Below, piece by piece: positions 1 to 8,982 of a stretch of DNA of 64,000 nucleotides. The stretch is from Pelodictyon luteolum DSM 273 (GTDB taxonomy: Bacteria; Bacteroidota; Chlorobiia; Chlorobiales; Chlorobiaceae). Position numbers and translations under genes: made by a program. The notes beneath the pieces are model-generated. The model was given only the letters and a program-made list of their open reading frames with translations, did no database searches and was not told the origin of the DNA. How positions within the stretch are numbered: the first letter of the stretch is position 1; each line of letters starts with the position of its first letter. Location of the stretch: assembly GCF_000012485.1 (NCBI RefSeq), contig NC_007512.1, forward strand, positions 1,551,001 to 1,615,000. The letters run 5' to 3'.

Positions 1-339
1 CAACACCGATTCTGGAGCGCGGTTTGTGGAGCGGACATCCCAATCAATGCCAACCTCGGAGGAGGTCTCCTGATCCCTCACCCAAACGGCATCGTGATCC
101 ATCCTGCGGCAATAATCGGTCCCAACTGCCTGATCATGCATCAAGTCACTATCGGCACTACGGGAAAAGGGACTCCAATCATTGAAGGCCATGTTGATAT
201 AGGTGCTGGCGCCAAGATCTTGGGAGAAGTACACATTGGGGCCCATGCACTAATAGGAGCCAATGCGGTGGTACTCAAAAATGTACCGGCAAACACGACC
301 GCAGTCGGCGTACCGGCAAGAATCAAGGGTAATCCGTGA
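1..339 (+). CDS. Hexapeptide-repeat acyltransferase (serine acetyltransferase-like), 5' end missing
   Basis: The frame is open from base 1, so the start lies upstream of the window and about 112 residues remain. The visible part is a left-handed beta-helix: repeated short-turn hexapeptides run through IIGPNCLI, VDIGAGAKILG, VHIGAHALIGANAVV, and it ends in the VPARI closing motif typical of CysE/WcaF-type O-acetyltransferases. These trimeric enzymes move an acetyl group from acetyl-CoA to a hydroxyl. Beside glycosyltransferases, a role in sugar O-acetylation is more likely than cysteine synthesis; this is inference from context. The stop overlaps the next gene's GTG start by 3 bases, so the two are probably co-translated. 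Confidence 0.8.
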   Translation, partial: QHRFWSAVCGADIPINANLGGGLLIPHPNGIVIHPAAIIGPNCLIMHQVTIGTTGKGTPIIEGHVDIGAGAKILGEVHIGAHALIGANAVVLKNVPANTTAVGVPARIKGNP

Positions 340-1580
340 AAAAGAAACCGTATGATCAATTGCGGAAAATGAAAGAGAAACATTCGACACGGTTATGCAT
401 AGCTTACGCTGCCGGACCGGGTGATATCGTTAAAACATTTTCCTACTGGCAGAAAGGAAACGACGACCCTCATCAGGTTTCGACAACCTATAGCGCAATG
501 TTCTTTGATGCATGCCGTTCGCTCAATGCGAGGGGTATCGCCATTTCTTCATGCCCCAGAAAAGACCGTATCGTCACGGACCGGTTCCATGTCGAAAACC
601 TCCCTAAAAATCCGCAAGCGAATGCCATTGCGTTTCATAAGGAACAGGTCAGCTATGTTCTAAGGGTTGCTGATTTTGCTAAAAAGCAGGGTGCAGACTT
701 CCTGATCCTCAGTGAGGCTACAGGATATTTTTTCCCGCTTCTATGGGCAATACCCTCAAGGATGAAGCTGATCCCCACGCTGCACTGCAACCTCAAGTCT
801 CGTTTTCGGCCTCTCTCTGCAGCTCAGAAGCTGATACAGTTCATGAATGCTATGTTTTTCATCAGAAAAGCATCGGCCATCATGTCCGTTTCACCAAGCG
901 TAACCGAACAGATTGAGGGGATGACTTACGCCATGGCCTCACCGGTCCATCGCTTCTATCAGCTCTATCGACGAAAGTATTTTGAGTGTATCAACCCGCC
1001 AATACATCATAATAAACCCTTCAATATTCTGTTCGTAGGGCGGATGGAAACCGATAAAGGCATTTTTGACCTGCTTCAGATCGCCAGGGACCTCAGAGAA
1101 AAAGGACACACGGACATCGTCATCAATCTTTGTGGTGGAGGATCAGAAGAAACCGGGCTGCGCATGGCAGCATCAGCGTATGGGATAGAGGAAACATTCC
1201 GAATCCATGGCTTCTGCCGCCAGGACGAAATGCTTGAGCATATCAACAATAGCCATGCATTCATCGTGCCGACAAGAACAACATTCGAAGAAGGGTACAA
1301 CAAAGCACTTGTGGAGGGGCTGCTTTCAGGAAGACCGGTCATCACATCCATTGTATGCGCCTACCCCCACCTTGAAGAGCTCAACAGCGGAATCATTCTT
1401 GTCCCGCCTGATGAAACTGAAGGGTACCGTGAGGCCATTGAACGACTGGCTTACGACAGCGCATTTTATGCAGAAAAACAAAATGGAACTCAGAGGGGCA
1501 TGGAACCATTTTTCGACCCGGCATGCTCTTGGCAGGCCGTGCTAGAACGCATCATTACAAACATACGGAAGCATGGGTAA
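336..1580 (+). CDS. Glycosyltransferase, GT4/GT1 superfamily
   Basis: 414 residues, GT-B fold. The C-terminal half has the group-1 glycosyltransferase signature: ILFVGRMETDKG near residue 233, a nucleotide-binding stretch, and the E-x7-E motif in FEEGYNKALVE. It should add a sugar from a nucleotide-sugar donor to a lipid-linked oligosaccharide at the cytoplasmic face; donor and acceptor cannot be told. The start is GTG, overlapping the upstream TGA; an in-frame ATG at 369 (codon 12) is the alternative. The 3' end overlaps the polymerase gene by 8 bases, which puts it in the polysaccharide operon. Confidence 0.85.
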   Translation: MKKKPYDQLRKMKEKHSTRLCIAYAAGPGDIVKTFSYWQKGNDDPHQVSTTYSAMFFDACRSLNARGIAISSCPRKDRIVTDRFHVENLPKNPQANAIAFHKEQVSYVLRVADFAKKQGADFLILSEATGYFFPLLWAIPSRMKLIPTLHCNLKSRFRPLSAAQKLIQFMNAMFFIRKASAIMSVSPSVTEQIEGMTYAMASPVHRFYQLYRRKYFECINPPIHHNKPFNILFVGRMETDKGIFDLLQIARDLREKGHTDIVINLCGGGSEETGLRMAASAYGIEETFRIHGFCRQDEMLEHINNSHAFIVPTRTTFEEGYNKALVEGLLSGRPVITSIVCAYPHLEELNSGIILVPPDETEGYREAIERLAYDSAFYAEKQNGTQRGMEPFFDPACSWQAVLERIITNIRKHG

Positions 1581-3009
1581 TCCCGGAGCTAACATTCTGG
1601 TGCCCTTAGCCTTTTTCCTCTGGCCTGGCGTTGTCATTCTGCTGTACAAGAAGCTGGATAAACGACTTGTACCGGTCATTGCCTATGTCGCAGGCTGGAT
1701 GTTTCTGCCGTGCGCGGAGTATGATATCTTCATGCTGAAAAACACCAAATCAACAGTAATTGGATACAGCCTGCTTGCCGCAACATGGCTCTTTGACAAA
1801 GAAAAACTGCTCAGCTACCGATTCCGCAGCATAGATATCCCCATAATATTATGGTGTACGACCCCTTTTTTCTCTTCACTCGCCAACGGGCTGGGAATAT
1901 ATGATGGCTTGGCCTCAACACTCTACACCACAATTAAATGGGGGATCCCGTACTTTTTTGGCCGGGTCTATTTTAACGAAAGCGATATTCTCAAGACCCT
2001 TGCAATAACCATTTTCATCGGCGGGATCATCTATATCCCTTTCAGCTGGTTCGAACTCATCATGAGCCCGCAGCTTCACCGACTCACATACGGATTTCAT
2101 CAGCATGACTTTCTCCAGACACTCAGGGAAGATGGAGGATATCGCCCCATGGTCTACATGAACCATGGCTTGATGACCTCTATGTGGATGATGCTTGCTT
2201 CACTCCTTGGAATGTGGCTTTACATCACGAAAGTCCTTCCAAAGAAAATCTTTTTTCTTCCGTCATCCTTACTGCTGGCCCTCCTGATTGGTACATTTTT
2301 AATGTACCAATCAATGGGAGCCATATTTTATTTCGCGATGAGCCTGCTGATCCTATACATTGGCATCAAATGGAAAAACGCCGTTCTCGTCATAGTCTTG
2401 CTCGTGACGCCATATATCTATATCTTTTCAAGATCTACTGGATCTTGGGATGGAACAAATCTCACCAATTACATCGCAGAGAAAATCAGCCCGGCCAGAG
2501 CACAGTCACTGCAATTTCGCTTTGACAACGAAACGATCCTCATTGATAAAGCGCTTCAGGGCAGTTTTTTTGGCTGGGGAGGCTACGGTCGGGCAAGGGT
2601 CTTTACTGATAGTGGAAAAGATCTTTCCACTACAGATGGCCTTTGGGTCATAACACTCGGAAATCAGGGGAGCTATGGATTGTTATGGCTGCTTTTTGCT
2701 GTACAGCTGCCAACCATATTTTTCATCAGCAGGAAAAAGCCCGTTCAATGGGAATCGCCTGCATATGCGGCGCCGGCAGCAATGGCTGTTTTCATCGCGT
2801 TCACAATGGTAGACAACCTTCTGAATGCGATGGTCAACCCTATTTATCTCGTCTTTGCAGGGGGGCTTCATGGTTTACTGCTCAACAAAACGGACTTAAG
2901 CCTTGAATCGAGCGAAGAAACAGAACTCGACCTGTTCAGAGAATTCGACAAACTAACAAGCAGATTCCTTTCTGATCCTGGAAATTCGCAATCAAAATTC
3001 ATCAACTGA
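1573..3009 (+). CDS. Wzy-like O-antigen polymerase / ligase membrane protein
   Basis: 478 residues with about ten to twelve hydrophobic segments and a large polar loop around residues 290-340 (after IFSRSTGSWDG), the usual layout of the O-antigen polymerase/ligase superfamily. Such proteins join lipid-linked repeat units into a chain in the inner membrane, with the big loop on the periplasmic side. Sequence conservation in this superfamily is low, so the call rests on topology and on the genes around it. The C-terminal 40 residues are acidic and cytoplasmic. It overlaps the upstream glycosyltransferase gene and is followed after 5 bases by a VanZ-like gene. Confidence 0.7.
   Translation: MGNPGANILVPLAFFLWPGVVILLYKKLDKRLVPVIAYVAGWMFLPCAEYDIFMLKNTKSTVIGYSLLAATWLFDKEKLLSYRFRSIDIPIILWCTTPFFSSLANGLGIYDGLASTLYTTIKWGIPYFFGRVYFNESDILKTLAITIFIGGIIYIPFSWFELIMSPQLHRLTYGFHQHDFLQTLREDGGYRPMVYMNHGLMTSMWMMLASLLGMWLYITKVLPKKIFFLPSSLLLALLIGTFLMYQSMGAIFYFAMSLLILYIGIKWKNAVLVIVLLVTPYIYIFSRSTGSWDGTNLTNYIAEKISPARAQSLQFRFDNETILIDKALQGSFFGWGGYGRARVFTDSGKDLSTTDGLWVITLGNQGSYGLLWLLFAVQLPTIFFISRKKPVQWESPAYAAPAAMAVFIAFTMVDNLLNAMVNPIYLVFAGGLHGLLLNKTDLSLESSEETELDLFREFDKLTSRFLSDPGNSQSKFIN
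2288..2310. repeat. Perfect 10-bp inverted repeat inside the polymerase gene
   Basis: The arms TTGGTACATT and AATGTACCAA flank a TTT loop, giving a perfect hairpin inside coding sequence (codons for the segment around LIGTFLMYQSMG). No T-run follows, so it does not read as a terminator. Its function is unknown; it may be chance. Confidence 0.5.
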
Positions 3010-3014
3010 CTCCC

Positions 3015-3368
3015 ATGTCAACCAAGAATAAACTAAAAACAGCCTGGCTGGCCGCATTCATTCTGCTCCTTACGGCAAGCTTTTCTCCGGGAACAGATTC
3101 CTCAAGGGTGTTCGGACTGGATATCGTTTTTCATCTCGGGATCTATGCCATCCTGGCGGCAGTTCCCCTCATTGCCCTGAAAAAACGCCTGACGGCGTTT
3201 CTCGTCGCATTAGCCATTGCCCCATTGGGCCTTCTGTTTGAAACGATGCATGGTTCGACAACCGGATACGGCTTCAAGATGATGGATGCTTTTTACAATA
3301 ACCTGGGGATTACGGTTGGCATGATCACTGGCATCATGGTTCGATTGAAACATCATTACGAAAAATAA
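3015..3368 (+). CDS. VanZ-like family small membrane protein
   Basis: 117 residues with four predicted membrane segments. The pattern fits the VanZ-like family: a first helix, a D-x-x-x-H pair in LDIVFHLGIYAILA, a polar face with E in LLFETMH, and D-x-x-x-N in MMDAFYNNLGITVG. VanZ-like proteins often lie in exopolysaccharide loci, including exosortase-type ones, but their biochemical role is not settled. The gene starts 5 bases after the polymerase stop and ends the first operon; 220 bases without a gene follow, holding a sigma-54 promoter. Confidence 0.7.
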   Translation: MSTKNKLKTAWLAAFILLLTASFSPGTDSSRVFGLDIVFHLGIYAILAAVPLIALKKRLTAFLVALAIAPLGLLFETMHGSTTGYGFKMMDAFYNNLGITVGMITGIMVRLKHHYEK

Positions 3369-3529
3369 TCCCGGAACCACATCGCATAGACACCGCAAGT
3401 ACCTATAGCTCTCAATTAGAGAGCCCCCTAGCAGTCCACACCTCTCCAGATGCCAGCACGGCCTCACCGCCGCATCCAGCAGATCCCGTAAGCCTTTATA
3501 AATGAACGGCATAACGATTCGCATGGTTT

Positions 3530-3544
3530 TGGCACATGTTTTGC
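3530..3544 (+). promoter_or_regulatory. Sigma-54 (-24/-12) promoter of the second polysaccharide operon
   Basis: TGGCACATGTTTTGC matches the RpoN consensus TGGCAC-N5-TTGC, with GG and GC exactly 12 bases apart. Transcription would begin near 3556. That lies downstream of the first in-frame ATG (3536), so translation of the radical SAM gene must start later, at ATG 3590. No activator site was identified upstream. Confidence 0.75.
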
Positions 3545-3589
3545 GTGTATGAGTCAGAGTACGATTCATCCAGCAAAAAACTGCGCCCC

Positions 3590-4669
3590 ATGCATCTCAC
3601 AGAACTGCTCGCTCTCGGATTGAAGCACGGACGGAACACCATAGCCGAATCGGCCTATATTCTCGCCGATATCGATTTCACCCGGCCAGTCACATTCCAT
3701 GCCCTTCTCAATGAAAGGTGCAACTGCCTTTGCCGTCACTGCGACCACTGGCGCCTTGACAAATACACTGACGAGATGGGGATAGATGAGTGGAAAAAGA
3801 CACTGCTGAGCATCAGAGACTTCACTGGTTCCTATGCAATAAATTTCAGCGGAGGTGAACCTCTTATCAAGAAAGGCTTCATTGAGCTGCTGAATTTTTG
3901 TTCATCAAACAGCATATACGCCGGTATGACTACCAACGGAATGCTGCTTGAAAGACACGCGGCCGAACTGGTTGCCGCAAGGCCATTCAATATCAACATT
4001 TCACTCGACTCCCATAAGGCAGACACGCACGACTATATCAGGGGACGCGAAGGACTGCACGAAAAAATATGCAGGGGGATAGCACGCCTGAAGGAAGAGC
4101 AGAACCGCCAGGCAATCAGCTTTCCCATCATCATCAAGCCGACCGTCATGTCGCTCAATTACAGGCACCTGCCCGAGCTTGTACATTTTGCTGAACAACT
4201 CGGCGTATCAGCAGTAAACTTCCAGCCGCTCGGGAGGTGGACGGAAGAGACCAATAATGAACTGTGGATCGAAAAGGAAGAGTGGCCAAACCTCGAGAAT
4301 GTCATGCAACGCCTGATCGTCATGAAACGGGAAGGCGCTCCTATCATGAACAGCGAGGAAATACTCGGATTGATGACCGCCAGTTTTCGGGAGGAAAAAG
4401 CATCCACGGATAACCTACCCTGCCGCATCGGCCTCCACGAGTACTTCATTCGCCCAGACGGTGACGTCAAGCTATGTTTCCATTTCCCCTCCGTCGGTAA
4501 TGCATCTAAGCTCTCGGCAAAAGAAATTTGGCGGGGAGCGGAGGCACAAAAAATCCGAAAAGCCACGCTTCAATGCGACAAACTATGCCTTCTAACCTGC
4601 CTCTCACAGAAATCACTAGGCAACAAGATCAGTCAAGCAATCACGATGCTTTCGGGACAAAAAAAGTAA
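3590..4669 (+). CDS. Radical SAM / SPASM-domain protein
   Basis: 359 residues. The radical SAM cluster motif C-x3-C-x2-C is at Cys44, Cys48 and Cys51 (CNCLCRHC), followed by a glycine-rich SAM-binding stretch NFSGGEPL. A C-terminal SPASM-like region has spaced cysteines (LPCRIG, VKLCFHF, LQCDKLCLLTC) for auxiliary Fe-S clusters. Enzymes of this type modify peptides or do other radical chemistry; the substrate here is unknown and no small precursor peptide is visible nearby. I chose ATG 3590 because the sigma-54 promoter would start transcription after ATG 3536. It is the first gene of a run of glycosyltransferases, and its stop overlaps the next start as TAATG. Confidence 0.8.
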   Translation: MHLTELLALGLKHGRNTIAESAYILADIDFTRPVTFHALLNERCNCLCRHCDHWRLDKYTDEMGIDEWKKTLLSIRDFTGSYAINFSGGEPLIKKGFIELLNFCSSNSIYAGMTTNGMLLERHAAELVAARPFNINISLDSHKADTHDYIRGREGLHEKICRGIARLKEEQNRQAISFPIIIKPTVMSLNYRHLPELVHFAEQLGVSAVNFQPLGRWTEETNNELWIEKEEWPNLENVMQRLIVMKREGAPIMNSEEILGLMTASFREEKASTDNLPCRIGLHEYFIRPDGDVKLCFHFPSVGNASKLSAKEIWRGAEAQKIRKATLQCDKLCLLTCLSQKSLGNKISQAITMLSGQKK

Positions 4670-5778
4670 TGCACAAGGAACCTCCGGCCATGACCCATTT
4701 GAGCAGCAAGACACAAGCGCCCGATAACGCTTTGCCTCACATCGACTGTGTACTCATCGGAATCAATAGTGAAAAAACGGTGGGCCGCTGCATCGAATCT
4801 ATCCAGGCAGCAGATTACCCTAGGGACAGACTGCATATCTACTACGTCGATGGAGGATCTTCAGATGCAAGTATTCTCATAGCCAAACAGTATGAAGGGG
4901 TCATAACCATTGCACTCAGGCCAGTGCATCCAACCCCTGGACTCGGCAGAAACGCCGGCTGGCAAACCGGTTCATCTCCCCTGATCCAGTTTCTCGATTC
5001 TGACACCATACTTGATCGCAACTGGTTCTCGAGCGCAATCAAAGCGATAAGACCTGAGAAGATCGGAGCCGTTCAGGGGATACTTAGCGAATTGTACCCT
5101 GAGAGGTCTTTCTATAACTGGATCGGAAATCTGGAATGGAACGGCCTGAAAGGAGAATGCGAATCATTCGGGGGTAATGTGATCGTCAAGCGTGATGCCC
5201 TTGAAATGACCGGCGGCTATGATGAGGAGATGGTCGGAGGAGAAGACCCTGAACTCAGCAGACGAATCATCAGAGCTGGCTGGAAGGTCATTCAGACCGG
5301 GGTGCCGATGGCGCAGCATGATCTGGCAATGACACGTTTCAAACAGTACCTCCGCCGAACTTTCCGCACCGGCTATGCCTTTGCTGCCGTAAGAGAGCGG
5401 GAACGCTCCGCTGGAAGTCGTTTCTGGCAGTACGAATACCGAAAGATCATTATCAAGGGGGGAGGATTTTCCTTCAGCCTACTTCTTGCAATCCCCCTCA
5501 TGGCAGTCGGAGCTCCAGCACCTAGCATCACAGCACTCGCGTTGGTAGCGCTGGGCACAGCCCTGCTCCTGAACCCGCGAATTTTCAAGGTAGGCCAATT
5601 CATGCGTGAACAGCAGCTTGAGCGCAAAGATGCCAGGATATATGCTTGGCACTGCTCTCTTGTCGTACTCCCACAGCTAGCTGGAGTACTCCGCTACCAC
5701 ATAGGACGCATATTTAATCAACCTCTTCGGAACCGGCCGGCCAGGATAGCATCAGAAATTTCAGTCCAGACACCATGA
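4669..5778 (+). CDS. Family 2 glycosyltransferase with C-terminal membrane segment
   Basis: About 369 residues. The GT-A domain begins at HIDCVLIGINSEKTVGRCIESI; the metal-binding D-x-D is in FLDSDTILD, and an acidic catalytic segment appears as VGGEDPELSRR. A hydrophobic stretch near residues 265-305 anchors it to the membrane. It probably adds a sugar to the growing lipid-linked unit. Two starts are plausible: ATG 4669, coupled to the upstream stop as TAATG, or ATG 4690, preceded by AAGGA at good spacing. Its 3' end overlaps the next gene as ATGA. Confidence 0.85.
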   Translation: MHKEPPAMTHLSSKTQAPDNALPHIDCVLIGINSEKTVGRCIESIQAADYPRDRLHIYYVDGGSSDASILIAKQYEGVITIALRPVHPTPGLGRNAGWQTGSSPLIQFLDSDTILDRNWFSSAIKAIRPEKIGAVQGILSELYPERSFYNWIGNLEWNGLKGECESFGGNVIVKRDALEMTGGYDEEMVGGEDPELSRRIIRAGWKVIQTGVPMAQHDLAMTRFKQYLRRTFRTGYAFAAVRERERSAGSRFWQYEYRKIIIKGGGFSFSLLLAIPLMAVGAPAPSITALALVALGTALLLNPRIFKVGQFMREQQLERKDARIYAWHCSLVVLPQLAGVLRYHIGRIFNQPLRNRPARIASEISVQTP

Positions 5779-6998
5779 ACAAGGCCACAACCATAGCCTA
5801 CCTCTGTAGCGAATACCCAGCCGTTTCGCACACTTTCATTTTCAGGGAAATCGAATCGCTCCGCCAGGCAGGCATTCTGGTACATACCGCCACCATACGC
5901 AGGACGTCAAACTTGGGATTGATGACCGCGAGCGAACAGGATGAGGCCAAGCGCACCTTTGCCGTGATCACCGAGCCCCTCCCCGCAATATTCAAGGCTC
6001 ATGCAAAAAGCCTGATCAGAAACCCGGCAGGCTACCTGCGTATGGCCGCCGCGGCACTGAAGCCGGCATTCACCGGCCCCTGCAAGCCAATCAAGGCCGT
6101 AGCATACTTCATCGAAGCAGGCATTCTTCTCGAATGGCTACACGGACTAAGCATCACTCACGTCCACGAGCATTTCGGAAACCCGACCGCCATTGTTGCC
6201 ATGCTGATGAAAACCTACGGCGGCATTTCCTACAGCATCTCAGTCCACGGCCCCGACATTTTCTATCAGATTGATTCAGCCATGCTCGATGAGAAAGTCC
6301 GCCATGCCAGCTTCGTCCGCTGCATCAGCCATTACTGCCGGAGCCAGATCATGCGCATCAGCCCCTCGTCGATGTGGGAAAAACACCATATCGTCCGGTG
6401 CGGGGTTGATCCTGACACCTGGTTGCCGCGCCCCGAGCCCGATAACGAGGTGCCACAGTTGCTCTGCGTAGGCAGGCTAGTACCGGCAAAAGGCCAGCAC
6501 ATCCTGCTGAATGCCTGCGCACTACTGAAAAATGAGGGGGTGCGCTTCCATCTCACGCTTATCGGAGACGGCCCTGACAGGACATCACTGGAACAGTTCA
6601 GCCGTGAACATGGGCTTGAAGGCGCAGTCAAATTCACTGGCATCCAAGGCCAGGACAAGGTGCGGGAATGGTACGACATGGCTGACATGTTTATCCTTGC
6701 CAGTTTCGCCGAAGGTGTTCCCGTCGTCCTGATGGAGGCCATGGCCAAGGAGATTCCGGTCATCTCCACCCGAATCACCGGTATTCCCGAACTTATCGAA
6801 CATGGCCATAACGGACTGCTTGCAACCCCCGCAGATACCGAAGACCTTGCCAGAAAGATCCGCACCCTGATTGAAGATCCTGAAATGCGGAAACGATTGG
6901 GCCGTGAAGGACGGAAGAGCGTCGAACGCCGATACAACCAACACATCAACAACAATAAAATGGTCGACCTGTTCAAACAGGCCGTTGCGCAGGCATGA
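5775..6998 (+). CDS. Glycosyltransferase family 4, WcaL-like
   Basis: 407 residues, GT-B fold. The N-terminus (YLCSEYPAVSHTFIFREIESL) is the form seen in colanic-acid WcaL-like transferases. The C-terminal domain has LLCVGRLVPAKG and the E-x7-E motif in FAEGVPVVLMEAMA, which bind the nucleotide-sugar donor. It is expected at the inner face of the cytoplasmic membrane, building the repeat unit. It overlaps both neighbours by 4 bases (ATGA at each end), so the operon is tightly coupled. The sugar transferred cannot be read from sequence. Confidence 0.88.
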   Translation: MNKATTIAYLCSEYPAVSHTFIFREIESLRQAGILVHTATIRRTSNLGLMTASEQDEAKRTFAVITEPLPAIFKAHAKSLIRNPAGYLRMAAAALKPAFTGPCKPIKAVAYFIEAGILLEWLHGLSITHVHEHFGNPTAIVAMLMKTYGGISYSISVHGPDIFYQIDSAMLDEKVRHASFVRCISHYCRSQIMRISPSSMWEKHHIVRCGVDPDTWLPRPEPDNEVPQLLCVGRLVPAKGQHILLNACALLKNEGVRFHLTLIGDGPDRTSLEQFSREHGLEGAVKFTGIQGQDKVREWYDMADMFILASFAEGVPVVLMEAMAKEIPVISTRITGIPELIEHGHNGLLATPADTEDLARKIRTLIEDPEMRKRLGREGRKSVERRYNQHINNNKMVDLFKQAVAQA

Positions 6999-8185
6999 CA
7001 ATCCCATCCATTTTTCTTGTTACGCTGATCATCATAACAGCTGTACCCTCACTCTATCTGCTGATCACGACGATTGCATCGTTCTTTTTCAAGAAGGCAG
7101 CGCCCGCAACCAATCGGTTTCTCAACATAGGTGTTCTGATCCCTGCGCATAATGAAGGCATTGCCGTCCGAGAAACCATAGAGAACGTCCTCCGGTGCGA
7201 CTACCCTGCAAACAGGTTCGAAATCTTCGTCATTGCCGACAACTGCGACGATGACACGGCTGATCATGCCCGCAACGCAGGAGCCACCGTGTTTGAACGC
7301 TCGGACACAGACAACCGAGGTAAAGGACAGGCCCTCGACTGGTTCCTGAGGAATCATAGCAGTCGATACAGGACCACAGATGCCATCACCATCATTGATG
7401 CAGACGTCACTCCAGACGTCAACTACCTCCGAGAAATCAGTGCGTCACTCAGCATTCCCGCTGTCAGTGTCGTCCAAGGATACAACGGGGTCAACAATCC
7501 GTCAGCAGGATGGCGACCGGCTCTTGTAGATGCGGCATTCAATGTCTTCAACCACCTGCGTCTGGCAGGATCCTTCATACTCAGCGGATCAGCGGCACTG
7601 AAAGGCAACGGCATGGCATTCAGAACCCCAGTACTTGAACGGTACGGTTGGCCATGCCATTCCATCGTCGAGGATCTGGAATTCACACTTCGTCTTCTCC
7701 AGGACGGCACTGTAGTGTACTATAACCCGGACGCTATTGTGACCAGCGAAATGGTGACCAAGGGCAGCCACGCAAGCAGCCAGAGAACCCGTTGGGAAGG
7801 CGGACGGTTTGGCCTGGTCAAAAGCATGAGCATGCCCCTCCTGCGTCTCTTTATGAAGACCGGCAACCCGAAGTTTCTCCATGCATGGGCAGATCTTGCA
7901 ATTCCGCCCCTCGGACTCCTTGTTCTGCTCTTCATTCCAGGAACTCTGGCGGCAATCCTGCTTAGCGGCCTCTGGATCTGGATAGGAGCGGCATACTGGC
8001 TCATCGTCATATTCTATCTGCTATCGGCCCAAATCCAGAGAAAAGCCCCATTCTCGACGTGGGTTTCACTTCTTGCGGCACCGATCTACATACTCTGGAA
8101 AATCCCGATCTACCTGAAAATGATCATCGGAAAACAGGGAAAAGGTTGGGTTCGAACCACCAGAGAAACTCTGCACAATAACTAG
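6995..8185 (+). CDS. Membrane family 2 glycosyltransferase (QxxRW type)
   Basis: 396 residues. An N-terminal membrane helix is followed by a GT-A domain (VLIPAHNEGIAV), metal-binding D-A-D in IIDADVTPD, the ED motif in IVEDLEFTLRL and the QxxRW motif in SSQRTRWEGG. Two or three membrane helices close the protein. This layout resembles processive or polyprenol-linked GT2 enzymes such as cellulose-synthase-like proteins, though a single-sugar transferase is also possible. It overlaps the upstream gene by 4 bases. Confidence 0.85.
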   Translation: MTIPSIFLVTLIIITAVPSLYLLITTIASFFFKKAAPATNRFLNIGVLIPAHNEGIAVRETIENVLRCDYPANRFEIFVIADNCDDDTADHARNAGATVFERSDTDNRGKGQALDWFLRNHSSRYRTTDAITIIDADVTPDVNYLREISASLSIPAVSVVQGYNGVNNPSAGWRPALVDAAFNVFNHLRLAGSFILSGSAALKGNGMAFRTPVLERYGWPCHSIVEDLEFTLRLLQDGTVVYYNPDAIVTSEMVTKGSHASSQRTRWEGGRFGLVKSMSMPLLRLFMKTGNPKFLHAWADLAIPPLGLLVLLFIPGTLAAILLSGLWIWIGAAYWLIVIFYLLSAQIQRKAPFSTWVSLLAAPIYILWKIPIYLKMIIGKQGKGWVRTTRETLHNN

Positions 8186-8197
8186 ATCCACACCTCA

Positions 8198-8947
8198 ATG
8201 TCTAACGAGATAAAAAAAAGCATCATTTTCATGACCGGCTGCATCGATCCCGGCGGGATGCATATGACCGTCTTGACCGATACGGCAAAAAGAAAGGTCC
8301 AGTACATCGATGCCATTCGGTTTTACCTGAATTCAGCAAGTGTTCCTGTGCTTTTTATTGAAAATTCCGGTAATGACATCTCAAGCGAGTTCAGAAAAGA
8401 AATCAACGAAAAAACGCTTGAGATCGTAACGTTCAATGGCAACGATTACGACAAGAAAAAAGGCAAGGGATACGGCGAAATGCTGATAATCGAAGAAGCC
8501 ATCCGTTCTTCATCGCTCTTTGATCAGGCGGATTTCATCTTCAAGGCAACAGGTCGTTACAAAGTCCTGAACGTCCGCTCGTTTGTGGAATACGTCAATG
8601 AAAAGCCTGATGCGGCAGAGCTCATGGTAAATCTCCTGCCAACCCTCGCCGATGCCGACTCCCGCTTCTTCGGGGCCAAGCGTGATTTTTTCAGGGACTT
8701 CCTCATCGGATACCGTTCACGACTCAATGACCAGGAGTGCTTCTATTTCGAAACGGCCCTGGCAAGCGCTGTTCACATGGCCATCGTTGATGGATACCGG
8801 TACTCAGACCTGCATCACTATCCAAGATATTCCGCCGAGTCGGGAACTGGGGGTGGAGTCTATAACGACTCGTGGAGTCGATGGGTGCTTAAAGATCTTC
8901 TTCTCAAGGGACAACATCGGCTGCAGCAGGCCTTCAAAATCCGTTAA
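8198..8947 (+). CDS. Unrecognised protein, possible glycosyltransferase
   Basis: 249 residues, soluble, no signal peptide. I do not recognise the family with certainty. Features seen are IIFMTGCIDPGG at the N-terminus, ENSGNDIS near residue 52, KGYGEMLIIEEAI and FIFKATGRYKVLN. The phrase TGRY after an aromatic-rich strand recalls small glycosyltransferase-like proteins of capsule loci. Its place inside an uninterrupted run of sugar-transfer genes supports such a role, but catalytic residues cannot be assigned. It begins 12 bases after the upstream stop. Confidence 0.6.
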   Translation: MSNEIKKSIIFMTGCIDPGGMHMTVLTDTAKRKVQYIDAIRFYLNSASVPVLFIENSGNDISSEFRKEINEKTLEIVTFNGNDYDKKKGKGYGEMLIIEEAIRSSSLFDQADFIFKATGRYKVLNVRSFVEYVNEKPDAAELMVNLLPTLADADSRFFGAKRDFFRDFLIGYRSRLNDQECFYFETALASAVHMAIVDGYRYSDLHHYPRYSAESGTGGGVYNDSWSRWVLKDLLLKGQHRLQQAFKIR

Positions 8948-8982
8948 CCCGTCGAGGAACCCATAAACAGCCCCCAAGCCTC

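Noticed and set aside
54-88. Possible separate start for the first gene at ATG 94
   Set aside because: The hexapeptide repeat continues in frame upstream of 94 to base 1, so the true start is outside the window.
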